This document shows positions 24,660 to 31,144 of a stretch of DNA of 44,543 nucleotides, one piece after another. Location: NCBI RefSeq assembly GCF_001667945.1, contig NZ_LZJK01000050.1, forward strand, positions 1-44,543, read 5' to 3'. The notes beneath the pieces were generated by a model that worked only from the letters and a program-made list of their open reading frames with translations, searched no databases and was not told the DNA's origin. This stretch comes from Mycolicibacter sinensis. GTDB lineage: Bacteria; Actinomycetota; Actinomycetes; Mycobacteriales; Mycobacteriaceae. The position numbers and the translations under genes are program-made. The first letter of the stretch is position 1, and each line of letters starts with the position of its first letter.

Positions 24660-25409
24660 ATGCTGTCGTCCATGCCGGCCGCCTCGATGCTTGATCGCGA
24701 GGTCTACCTCTACGCCGAGGTAGACCGGCTTGTCGGGCTCAACGCGGGGACGGCGCGGCGGTGGATAAACGGCTATCGACGCAGTGGTCGGTCCTATGAC
24801 CCGATTCTGCGGGAGTCGGCCCGCGATACCGAATGGGTGACATGGGGCGAGCTTGTTGAGACCCGCATCCTGGCGGAGTACCGCGAACAGGACGTACCCA
24901 CACCGCGGTTGAGGGCAGCGGTTGACAGTCTGCGACAGCTGTACCGAGTGCGCTACCCGCTCGCTTACCTGCGCCCGTACCTCACCGTGCAATACCGGGA
25001 CCTGACCATGCCCGCCGAGGTCGCCGACATTGATGCATTCGAGCCGCGGCGCCCGTACGACGAGACCGCTGCCGATGAATCGCGGATGGTGGTGCGCACT
25101 CGACAGATGCTGCTGGGCGCTGCGGGTAAATCGGTGATCGACCATGCGACATTGGCGGACGATGATGCAGGCGAGAAATTCGTCGCCGAGTTGACGCCCG
25201 ACCTGGAATTCCCCGGCATCATCATCAGCCCCGGCCGGTTCAGCGGACAGCCAACGTTCGTTGGCCGTCGCGTATCGGTAGCAACCATCGCCGGAATGGC
25301 TCTCAATGGGGACCGGCCCGAAGACTTGGCCGCCGACTACGGACTGAGCCTGGCGCAGGTGCGCGCGGCGATCACCTACGCCGAGAAGCACAGGCTGGCA
25401 GCGGCGTAG
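24660..25409 (+). CDS. vapB45: VapB45-like antitoxin (MerR-like HTH plus DUF433)
   Basis: The product is a DNA-binding antitoxin. The N-terminal part LDREVYLYAEVDRLVGLNAG and TARRWINGYRRSGRSY is a MerR/excisionase-like helix-turn-helix. The C-terminal part GRFSGQPTFVGRRVSVATIA and LAADYGLSLAQVRAAITYA is the DUF433 domain. The layout and the downstream PIN-like gene correspond to Rv2018/Rv2019 (VapBC45) of M. tuberculosis. Start choice is uncertain: ATG 24660 gives 249 residues, while ATG 24672 or 24687 gives 245 or 240, the last close to the roughly 239 I recall for Rv2018. No good Shine-Dalgarno precedes any of them. It would neutralise the toxin encoded 12 bases downstream and probably represses the operon. 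Confidence 0.75.
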   Translation: MLSSMPAASMLDREVYLYAEVDRLVGLNAGTARRWINGYRRSGRSYDPILRESARDTEWVTWGELVETRILAEYREQDVPTPRLRAAVDSLRQLYRVRYPLAYLRPYLTVQYRDLTMPAEVADIDAFEPRRPYDETAADESRMVVRTRQMLLGAAGKSVIDHATLADDDAGEKFVAELTPDLEFPGIIISPGRFSGQPTFVGRRVSVATIAGMALNGDRPEDLAADYGLSLAQVRAAITYAEKHRLAAA

Positions 25410-25421
25410 GGCCGGTTTCCG

Positions 25422-25856
25422 ATGACGACCCTGGACGATGTTCGGTTTGTCATCGACGAGAATCTGCTTCGTATGGCCAAGGGCATTGTCGGCGTTCGCC
25501 GCGACACCGCGGTCTTCAGCTTCGCGCCGGTCGAGGAGTTGCTGCCCGCCGGAATTCTCGACACCGAATGGATACCGGTGGTGGGTGATCGCGGCTGGGC
25601 AGTGATCACCAGCGACCGACGGCTGCGAACCCGACCCGCCGAGGCAGGGCTTGCAGTGACACACAAGCTCAAGGCGGTGCACCTGCATGGTTTGGGTGAG
25701 CGGTCCGCTTGGGAGCAGCTGGTGCGTCTGGTGTCGCGATGGGAGGCCATCGAGAGACAGGTGCAACGTCACCCCGATGGGCCATGGTGGCTGTCGTTGC
25801 GCGCCAACGGTGCTCGGGCGATGCGGTTCGAGCCGGGAGCCGTCGAGCGCGTGTAG
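25422..25856 (+). CDS. vapC45: VapC45-like toxin (PIN-like, Mut7-C/DUF5615 type)
   Basis: This 144-residue protein starts at ATG 25422, 12 bases after the antitoxin stop. DDVRFVIDENLLRMAKGIVG supplies the early acidic DEN motif of the PIN-like DUF5615/Mut7-C branch. PVVGDRGWAVITSDRRLRTR supplies the central TSDRRL motif, and HLHGLGERSAWEQLVRLV follows. The C-terminal half (RWEAIERQVQRHPDGPWWLS) matches the length and pattern of VapC45 (Rv2019). By family it is an RNase held inactive by the DUF433 antitoxin. The frame is intact, in contrast to the decayed FitAB pair upstream. Confidence 0.75.
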   Translation: MTTLDDVRFVIDENLLRMAKGIVGVRRDTAVFSFAPVEELLPAGILDTEWIPVVGDRGWAVITSDRRLRTRPAEAGLAVTHKLKAVHLHGLGERSAWEQLVRLVSRWEAIERQVQRHPDGPWWLSLRANGARAMRFEPGAVERV

Positions 25857-25945
25857 GCAGCGTCGGCCTTATCGGCTGCCCTGGGGGCCATGGACCTCGG
25901 CGTCTGTGAATCTTTGCTCGCCGAGCACCTGCACACGCCAGCTTG

Positions 25946-26290
25946 AACACCGTGCCGACGTGCACCCCGACTTCGCCACCGTCGATGGCGCCGAGCAGGC
26001 CCGGGCCATCACCGGCTATCCGGAGCCGCTCATCGATCGCTCACTGCGGTCGGCCCGCACCGTCGAGGACCGTGCCGCAATGACACAGCGCATCCTCGCG
26101 GTGTTGCCGGAGGCCGTCACCGATGGGGCGGCGCTACACCGTACTGACCCCCGGCAAGATCACCCGCCTCGACGAGCCCACACTGGCCGCCGAGCTGGCC
26201 AGCGCCGACCGAGTGGATCTGCTGTGTGCCTTCGCCAAATGGCAGAGCTGCGGTTGCTGGCTGGATCGACCGGCTGGGCCGTCATGATCG
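25946..26290 (+). pseudogene. Possible relic of a PLD/DUF3427-type helicase or nuclease gene
   Basis: This stretch has no intact gene but holds protein-like text in alternating frames. From about 25946 one frame reads ITGYPEPLIDRSLRSARTVE and DRAAMTQRILAVLPEAVTDG. From about 26130 the next frame reads RRYTVLTPGKITRLDEPTLA, then AELASADRVDLLCAFAKWQ. That last block resembles the start of the phospholipase-D-like region in DUF3427/RadD-type helicases (LASADRVDLLCAFxKW). Frames change again near 26245. Homology rests on one block, so the family label is tentative; clear signs of decay are the frame changes and the missing downstream helicase. Confidence 0.35.
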
Positions 26291-26440
26291 CCATCCGTGG
26301 CCACGCTGGCATTCGCCGGCTACGTCCCGGCGCTGCGGGTCGAAGAACAGCAGGCCCTCACCGCCCGGCGCCGCGATGCGCTCCGGGAGCGCGCCGGCCG
26401 GCAGCACCGCTGGGCGCTAGCTACAGCCAGAGGTCGCGCC
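26291..26440. other. Non-coding or decayed stretch
   Basis: No gene supported by a start signal or family-like text was found. One frame (RRRDALRERAGRQHRWALA) may continue the decayed gene upstream. Confidence 0.3.
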
Positions 26441-26800
26441 TCAGGCCGGGGCGGTACCGCCGCCTGGCGTGCCGAGGACCTGCTGAAGCAGCGCGACGAT
26501 GCGCTGCTGTCCGGCCGCGGCCAAGTCGAACTTGGTGCGCATCTCCTGGCGCATGCTCGACATCTCGCCTCGCATGTCGACGATCTCGCCTCGCATGTCG
26601 ACCATGTCCTCGCGCAGGGCGTTGATGCTCGCGGTCGTCGCCCGGCGGAAACCGCGCATCGCACTGACGTCGCGGGCGACCGCACTGGCGAGGTCCCGAA
26701 GAGCGGCGACGTCGATTTTGGTGGCCCGCACCTCTTCGCGCAGGTTGCGCACCTGGCCCTCCAGCGCGGTGACGCGCGGCTCGAGGTCGTCAGGCTGCAT
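26441..26800 (-). CDS. Small coiled-coil protein (119 aa)
   Basis: From ATG 26800 the product has 119 residues and begins MQPDDLEPRVTALEGQVRNL. Most of it shows heptad-like spacing (RNLREEVRATKIDVAALRDL, MRGEIVD, MRGEMSS, MRQEMRT) and would form a long coiled coil, ending with LAAAGQQRIVALLQQVLG. Mycobacteria encode many short proteins of this style. No membrane or catalytic segment is present. TACGCT lies six bases upstream of ATG, predicting a leaderless start, which makes the upstream in-frame extension to 27007 unlikely. A perfect 20-base tandem repeat (period 21) encodes two of the heptads. Function is unknown. Confidence 0.65.
   Translation of the reverse strand: MQPDDLEPRVTALEGQVRNLREEVRATKIDVAALRDLASAVARDVSAMRGFRRATTASINALREDMVDMRGEIVDMRGEMSSMRQEMRTKFDLAAAGQQRIVALLQQVLGTPGGGTAPA
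26562..26602. repeat. Tandem 21-base repeat in the coiled-coil gene
   Basis: A 20-base sequence starting ATCTCGCCTCGC occurs at 26562-26581 and again at 26583-26602, a 21-base period that adds one heptad to the coiled coil. Confidence 0.75.
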
Positions 26801-26806
26801 GGTGGC

Positions 26807-26812
26807 AGCGTA
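26807..26812 (-). promoter_or_regulatory. -10 hexamer of the coiled-coil gene
   Basis: TACGCT on the minus strand ends six bases before ATG 26800, the spacing expected for leaderless initiation. The -35 is not evident. Confidence 0.45.
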
Positions 26813-27034
26813 CGCCGGTTTCGGGGGTGGGGAAGCCGTCCACAACCGGCCCCGACCTGTCGGCGCCGCGCGCCATCCTGACCGTGCGTCATGAGATGCC
26901 ATCGCCAAGCTCCGACTTGACGGCACGCCAACCCCACGCTCGTGGGTGGCTCGGATGACGACGCGGCCCGCACCAACCGGTGCCGGCAAGAGCGCCACTA
27001 TCAGCACGGGGCCCGACAGCTCGGGAGTGCTGCT

Positions 27035-27205
27035 ATGTCATCACGGCAAGCCTGCGGATCCTACGCATCCGGACAGTTGATCCACTGGATCCAGGCGAAG
27101 AAGTCTCGTGAACCCGGCCAGCCGGTGATCCCGGTGAAAATCGTTGCGGTACATGATGATGGCCGCGTCGAGCTGGAAGGAAGGGGCCTGGCCGTCACGC
27201 GCTAG
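27035..27205 (+). CDS. Hypothetical small protein (56 aa)
   Basis: ATG 27035 follows GGGAG at 27023-27027 by seven bases. The product ends VIPVKIVAVHDDGRVELEGRGLAV, which looks like a pair of beta strands after the polar start SSRQACGSYASGQLIHWIQA. I recognise no family. It lies in a region of relics and could itself be a fragment. Confidence 0.35.
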   Translation: MSSRQACGSYASGQLIHWIQAKKSREPGQPVIPVKIVAVHDDGRVELEGRGLAVTR

Positions 27206-27251
27206 AATTCGGGACTCACTTTCGCTACTACGACGCACAGGGGTGCTGATC

Positions 27252-27380
27252 ATGGCGGAATTGGAACTGGCGAAGCTGCAGGCGACCGCTGCCGAACTGG
27301 ATTGGACGGCACCGCTTCCAAGGGCGCTGCGCCGACGCATCCGAATCCGGAACGGTGGGACTGCGACTGCGAAGCGGTAG
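27252..27380 (+). CDS. Hypothetical short ORF (42 aa)
   Basis: ATG 27252 has a purine-rich AGGGG at 27239-27243. The product starts MAELELAKLQATAAELDWTA and ends in an Arg-rich tail. It may be the start of a gene that later shifts frame. No family is recognised. Confidence 0.2.
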   Translation: MAELELAKLQATAAELDWTAPLPRALRRRIRIRNGGTATAKR

Positions 27381-27401
27381 GGCGCCGCCAGAATCTCGAG
27401 C

Positions 27402-27580
27402 AGACCCGTCCCGGTGTTCTACGGCCACTATTGGCGACAGGGTTCGCCGGCACCCGGCGACAACTTCACCGAGCGCACCGCTTGCGTGGACTTCAGTGCT
27501 GCGAAGGGCGGCGCGCTGACCGCCTACCGCTGGTCGGGGAGCGCTGGATCCGGCCCGAGAACTACGTGCAGGTCCCATAA
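27402..27580 (+). pseudogene. 3' fragment of a metallophosphoesterase gene (PrpE/ApaH-like)
   Basis: The text PVPVFYGHYWRQGSPAPGDN and FTERTACVDFSAAKGGALTA matches the C-terminal end of calcineurin-type phosphoesterases. There the GHYW histidine binds metal and the CVDFSAAKGG strand closes the fold. Joining AYRWSGE to RWIRPENYVQVP and the TAA at 27578-27580 needs one inserted base near 27540. The N-terminal metal-binding motifs (GDxHG, GDLVDRG) are absent upstream. This is a decayed remnant with no expected activity. It lies directly before the P450 gene and shares its reading frame in part, which could mislead automatic start calling. Confidence 0.5.
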
Positions 27581-27695
27581 CCAGGCGATAGTGCCGGCGC
27601 CATCCAATTGCGAACCACCGGCACCGTCGGAAAGGCCGGCGACCCACCGGAATCCACCAAGCGGCAGACGAGTAACCCGCTACCCTGAGGCGCAC

Positions 27696-28982
27696 ATGAC
27701 CCACCCCGTACGCTACCGACCCGGCGATGCGCTGCTGGCGTTGCACCGCCGCCGCGGCCCGATGGTCGACGCCGGCGTAGGCCGGCACGGCTACGTCTAC
27801 CTCTTCGGTGCGCAGGCCAACAAGTTCGTCTTCGCCAACTCCGACGCCTTCAACTGGTGGGAGGCCTTCCAAGTGCTGGTGCCCGTGGACGGCCCCACCG
27901 CGCTGATCGTCAGCGACGGAGCCGACCACCGGCGTCGCCGCAGCGTAGTGCAACCAGCGTTTCATCACCGGCACCTCGCGGCCTACCTGCAGATCATGGC
28001 GGCCAACGCCGATGCCGTCATCGACACCTGGCGGCCCGGCCGAACCATCGACATCTCGGCCCAGCTGCGCTCGGCGATCCGGCGCAGCGCCATTGAGTCC
28101 CTGTTCGGCCAGCGGATGGCCGGCCACGCCGACTTGCTGGGCGACCACCTGCAGCCGCTGATGGACCTCACTCATCGGCTACCCCAGGTGCTCAAGGCCG
28201 AACAACGGCTGCGCTCCCCGGGCTGGCGGCGCGCCATGGCCGCCCGGGCCCGCGTCGATCAGCTGATCTACGCCGAGATCGCGCGCGCCCGAACCGATCC
28301 CAGCGCCGACGACAACGTGCTGGCCGCCCTCGTCGGCGGGCGCACCGAGGACGGCGAGGCATTGCGTGACGACGAGATCCGCGACCAGATCGTGTCGCTG
28401 ATCGCCGCCGGCTATGAAACCACCAGTGCCGCAATGGGTTGGGCGGTGTATGCGCTGCTGAGCACTCGCGGGGTGTGGGAGACCGCCGCCACCGAGGTCC
28501 GCGATGTTCTGCACGGCCGCGCCCCCGACGCCGCCGACCTGAAGAACCTGACCTATCTCAACGGCGTCGTGCACGAAACACTGCGGCTCTACCCGCCGGC
28601 GGTGGTCTCCGCCCGCAAGGTCACCTGCGAGTTGTCGTTCGCCGGCCGCCGCATCCGCGCCGGGCGCACCTTGGTGTTCAGCCCGTATGTCACCCATCGA
28701 CTCCCCGAGCTGTGGGCCGACCCGCTGCGCTTCGAGCCGAGCCGCTGGGATCCGGCCTCCCCGGGGTATCGCCGGCCCGCCCCGTATGAGTTCCTGCCGT
28801 TTGGCGGCGGAACGCATCGCTGCATCGGCTCGGCCTTCGCGACGGCCGAGCTGACGGTGATGCTGGCCAGGCTGCTGACCAGAACCCGGCTGCACCTTCC
28901 TGACCAGCGCATACGCGCCGGAGGCTACGCGGCACTGCAGCCCCGGCATGGCCTGAAGGTGCAGATCGGCGACCTCCGCTGA
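27696..28982 (+). CDS. cyp139: Cytochrome P450, CYP139-like
   Basis: From ATG 27696 the protein has 428 residues, a normal soluble bacterial P450 size. The I-helix segment is LIAAGYETTSAAMGWAVYAL, the K-helix ExxR motif is ETLRL, and the heme loop FGGGTHRCIG has the proximal ligand Cys376. The N-terminal text RRRGPMVDAGVGRHGYVYLF and VDGPTALIVSDGADHRRRRS closely follows M. tuberculosis CYP139 (Rv1666c) as I remember it. It would act in the cytoplasm as a monooxygenase with ferredoxin and reductase partners, neither of which is nearby; the substrate is unknown. The open frame extends upstream to 27414, but that part is the phosphoesterase relic. TACCCT at 27681-27686 is a candidate -10. Confidence 0.9.
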   Translation: MTHPVRYRPGDALLALHRRRGPMVDAGVGRHGYVYLFGAQANKFVFANSDAFNWWEAFQVLVPVDGPTALIVSDGADHRRRRSVVQPAFHHRHLAAYLQIMAANADAVIDTWRPGRTIDISAQLRSAIRRSAIESLFGQRMAGHADLLGDHLQPLMDLTHRLPQVLKAEQRLRSPGWRRAMAARARVDQLIYAEIARARTDPSADDNVLAALVGGRTEDGEALRDDEIRDQIVSLIAAGYETTSAAMGWAVYALLSTRGVWETAATEVRDVLHGRAPDAADLKNLTYLNGVVHETLRLYPPAVVSARKVTCELSFAGRRIRAGRTLVFSPYVTHRLPELWADPLRFEPSRWDPASPGYRRPAPYEFLPFGGGTHRCIGSAFATAELTVMLARLLTRTRLHLPDQRIRAGGYAALQPRHGLKVQIGDLR

Positions 28983-29033
28983 ATCGCCGCGCCTTTCCGC
29001 TGAATGGGACAGCGCTGGCATTTTCCTTAGAGG

Positions 29034-29039
29034 TATGAT
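29034..29039 (+). promoter_or_regulatory. -10 hexamer upstream of the small hydrophobic peptide gene
   Basis: TATGAT is a near-consensus -10. It predicts a leader of about 50 bases that would contain the TAGACCAC direct repeats. No good -35 was seen. Confidence 0.45.
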
Positions 29040-29045
29040 GTGGTG

Positions 29046-29082
29046 TAGACCACGGTCGATCATTCAGTGTGACATAGACCAC
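29046..29082 (+). repeat. Direct repeats TAGACCAC in the leader
   Basis: TAGACCAC occurs at 29046-29053 and 29075-29082, 29 bases apart, between the -10 and the ribosome binding site of the small peptide gene. A regulator-binding site is possible. Confidence 0.4.
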
Positions 29083-29094
29083 AGGAGGACGGTC

Positions 29095-29229
29095 ATGACG
29101 GCTTTCTTGAGCGCCTTGGGTATCACCGCGGCCACCGCGACCATCGGCGCCGGCCTGATGGGGCAGCCGACGGCGGCATTGTGCGTCGGCCTGGTCTCGT
29201 CGGCGTTCTTCGCCGGCCGAATTTGCTGA
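29095..29229 (+). CDS. Small hydrophobic peptide (44 aa)
   Basis: ATG 29095 is preceded by a strong AGGAGG (about 29083-29088). The 44-residue product (MTAFLSALGITAATATIGAG, then PTAALCVGLVSSAFFAGRIC) is almost wholly hydrophobic and small-residue rich, consistent with one or two membrane-spanning helices. I recognise no family. The good ribosome binding site, the TATGAT -10 and the repeated motif in the leader argue that it is expressed. It could be a type I toxin-like peptide, a small membrane regulator or a holin-like remnant; nothing in the sequence decides between these. Confidence 0.5.
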   Translation: MTAFLSALGITAATATIGAGLMGQPTAALCVGLVSSAFFAGRIC

Positions 29230-29484
29230 ATCGTCCAAACAGCAGCAGTCATAGTCACCAGACGTGGCACGCTCATCGGCGTGCCCGTCCCCCTGTCTGA
29301 GAACCCGCGATTCGCCAGCCCTCCGAACGGCACGTCCACCAAGCACTGATCGACCAGTTGCAAGACGGCGACGTCGTGGTGGCCGGCTACTTCTTGGGGT
29401 TCCCGAAGAACTGCACCGACGCCCGGCGGCCCGTGCGGCAGGCGAGGGCCGAACTGCTTGGCTTCGTGGCGATCTGAACCGAAG

Positions 29485-29739
29485 CTACCGCGTCCCCGGA
29501 ACATAGGTCCGGCACGAATACGTCCCCGGATCACACATCACCGGCAGCGTGGTGCGGCCACCGTAGATGCCCGGCAGATTCCAGGTCGGCATCAGCGGGC
29601 CGTCATACCAAGGGTTGGGCATATAGCGGCAGGTGTCGAACGCCGCGCACGGCGGCTGCGGGCCCTCGGCCACCGCGGCCGCTGGCATCGCCAGGCCCAG
29701 CCCGAACACGGCCAGTGCGGCCAGCAAGGTCGTGCGCAT
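29485..29739 (-). CDS. Small secreted cysteine-containing protein (84 aa)
   Basis: From ATG 29739 the product begins MRTTLLAALAVFGLGLAMPA with a typical Sec signal peptide, probably cleaved after about residue 24 (AAAVA-EG). The mature part is about 60 residues, Pro/Tyr/Gly-rich, with four cysteines (PCAAFDTCRYMPNPW, VMCDPGTYSCRTYVPG) that could form two disulfides. AGGAG at 29750-29746 on the minus strand gives a good ribosome binding site. Mycobacteria encode many small secreted proteins of this style. Function is unknown; an exported or cell-wall role is inferred. Confidence 0.65.
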   Translation of the reverse strand: MRTTLLAALAVFGLGLAMPAAAVAEGPQPPCAAFDTCRYMPNPWYDGPLMPTWNLPGIYGGRTTLPVMCDPGTYSCRTYVPGTR

Positions 29740-29795
29740 CGCGGGCTCCTTCTGCTCAGTTGCGCCCACCCTCTCACCGGCCACCGACAAAACCG

Positions 29796-29801
29796 TAGGG
29801 T
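29796..29801 (+). promoter_or_regulatory. -10 hexamer of the NTF2-like/SDR operon
   Basis: TAGGGT ends six bases before GTG 29808, predicting a leaderless transcript. Confidence 0.4.
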
Positions 29802-29807
29802 CGAGCG

Positions 29808-30281
29808 GTGAGCATCGAAGACCGGCTGGCCGCCCTCGAGCAGATCGAGGCGATCAAGGCTCTCAAGCACCGCTATCTCCGGGCCTGCGACGCCAAGGAT
29901 CCCGACACCTTCCGGGCCTGCTTCATCGCCGAGGGCGCCGATGTCGACTACGGCCCGCTGGGCGGGTTCACCGACGCCGACCAGATGGCCGAGGTATTCC
30001 GCCGCATCGCGCTGCACACCGTGGACGGCAAACACGTCATCTTGGACATGCACCACGGGATGCACCCCGAGATCACCATCACCGGACCCGGTCGGGCAAC
30101 CGGACGTTGGACGCTGAAGTTCCGCCAGCTCAACCTGATTGAGCGCACCGAGCGGCTGCTCACCGGCGAGTACGACGACGAGTACGTCATCGAAGACGGG
30201 GACTGGAAAATGTCACGCTCCCATTTCCGCCAGCTGTGGTCGATGGTGCGCCCACTCGGTGACGCCGCGGTGGAGGCCTGA
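29808..30281 (+). CDS. SnoaL/NTF2-like protein (nuclear transport factor 2 fold)
   Basis: This 157-residue protein starts at GTG 29808. EQIEAIKALKHRYLRACDAK and DPDTFRACFIAEGADVDYGP are the usual N-terminal helix and first strand of SnoaL-like NTF2-fold proteins. The C-terminal strand YDDEYVIEDGDWKMSRSHF is also typical. The family includes dehydratases, isomerases and ligand-binding proteins of steroid and polyketide metabolism. The stop codon and the next ATG are separated by one base, so it is the first gene of a two-gene operon with an SDR oxidoreductase. That pairing suggests a lipid or steroid-like substrate, but no substrate can be read from the sequence. Confidence 0.8.
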   Translation: MSIEDRLAALEQIEAIKALKHRYLRACDAKDPDTFRACFIAEGADVDYGPLGGFTDADQMAEVFRRIALHTVDGKHVILDMHHGMHPEITITGPGRATGRWTLKFRQLNLIERTERLLTGEYDDEYVIEDGDWKMSRSHFRQLWSMVRPLGDAAVEA

Positions 30282-30282
30282 G

Positions 30283-31110
30283 ATGCCCGACGCACGCATC
30301 GCCCTGGTCACCGGAGCCAGCCGCAGCGTCGGCAAGGGCATCGCCCTGGCGCTGGGCTCCGATGGCTGGACGGTCTACGTCACCGCGCGGGGGGAGGGCC
30401 CGCTGGACGAGACGGCCCGGCTGGTCACCGAGCGTGGTGGCCATGGCATCGCGGCGCAGTGTGACCACCGCGACGACGCCCAGATCGCCGCGCTGTTCAC
30501 CCGCATCGCCGCCGAGCAGGACGGCCGGCTGGACCTGTTGGTCAACAATGTCTGGGCCGCGCCCAAAGGGTTCGCCGGGTTCACCGAGAAGTTCTGGCAG
30601 CGGCCACTGTCCGACTGGGACACCCTGATCGGGGTGGGGCTGCGCGCCCACTACGTCGCCGCGGTGCACGCCGCGCAGCTGATGGTGGCCCGGGGCAGCG
30701 GCCTGATCGCCAACATCTCGTCGTTCGGCACCCGCGGCCACCTGCACTCGGTGCTCTACGGCATGTCCAAGGCCGGGCTGGACAAAATGGCCGCCGACAT
30801 GGCCGTGGAACTGGCCGGCACCGGGGTGAGCGCGGTGTCGCTGTGGCCGGGGCTGGTGAAAAACGAAGTGATGCAGGGCTTCATGGATAAGGGGCTGGAC
30901 AACTTCCAGGGCTTCCCGCTCGCCAACGCCGAGACCCCGGAATTCATCGGCCGGGTCATCGTCGCGCTGGCGGGTGACCCCGATGTCGCGGCCCGCAGCG
31001 GACACACGCTGATCACCGCCGAGGCCGCGCTGGAGTACCACGTCACCGACATCGAAGGCAACCAGCCCGACTCACACCGCGAACTGTTCGGCGGCGGGCC
31101 ACTGTATTGA
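30283..31110 (+). CDS. SDR family NAD(P)-dependent oxidoreductase (DHRS1-like)
   Basis: From ATG 30283, with GGAGG upstream (30272-30276), the product has 275 residues. The cofactor motif is TGASRSVGKG near residues 10-19. LLVNNVWAAPKGF supplies the NNV motif. The catalytic Ser lies in NISSFGTRG, and the Tyr and Lys in YGMSKAGLDKMAADMA. The NVW and FWQRPLSDWDTLIGVGLRAH text is typical of the DHRS1-like branch. It should be a soluble reductase or dehydrogenase for a hydroxy/keto substrate. The longer open frame from 30139 overlaps the upstream gene and is not the start. Co-transcription with the NTF2-like gene suggests a shared pathway. Confidence 0.85.
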   Translation: MPDARIALVTGASRSVGKGIALALGSDGWTVYVTARGEGPLDETARLVTERGGHGIAAQCDHRDDAQIAALFTRIAAEQDGRLDLLVNNVWAAPKGFAGFTEKFWQRPLSDWDTLIGVGLRAHYVAAVHAAQLMVARGSGLIANISSFGTRGHLHSVLYGMSKAGLDKMAADMAVELAGTGVSAVSLWPGLVKNEVMQGFMDKGLDNFQGFPLANAETPEFIGRVIVALAGDPDVAARSGHTLITAEAALEYHVTDIEGNQPDSHRELFGGGPLY

Positions 31111-31134
31111 CGGTGCGCCAATCCCCAATACACT
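31107..31134 (+). promoter_or_regulatory. SigA-like promoter of prfC
   Basis: TTGACG (31107-31112) and TACACT (31129-31134) are separated by 16 bases. The -35 overlaps the stop codon of the upstream SDR gene, and the leader before ATG 31145 would be only a few bases long. Confidence 0.55.
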
Positions 31135-31144
31135 CGCTGGCGCC

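Noticed and set aside
23956..25965. GTGCCGACGTGCAC occurring at 23956 and 25952 as possible attachment sites
   Set aside because: A 14-base match is expected by chance in a G+C-rich window of this size and no integrase is present.
29264..29506. Short frames between the hydrophobic peptide and the secreted protein, including VVVAGYFLGFPKNCTDARRP
   Set aside because: No start signal, an in-frame stop just upstream, and no family recognised; possibly a relic.
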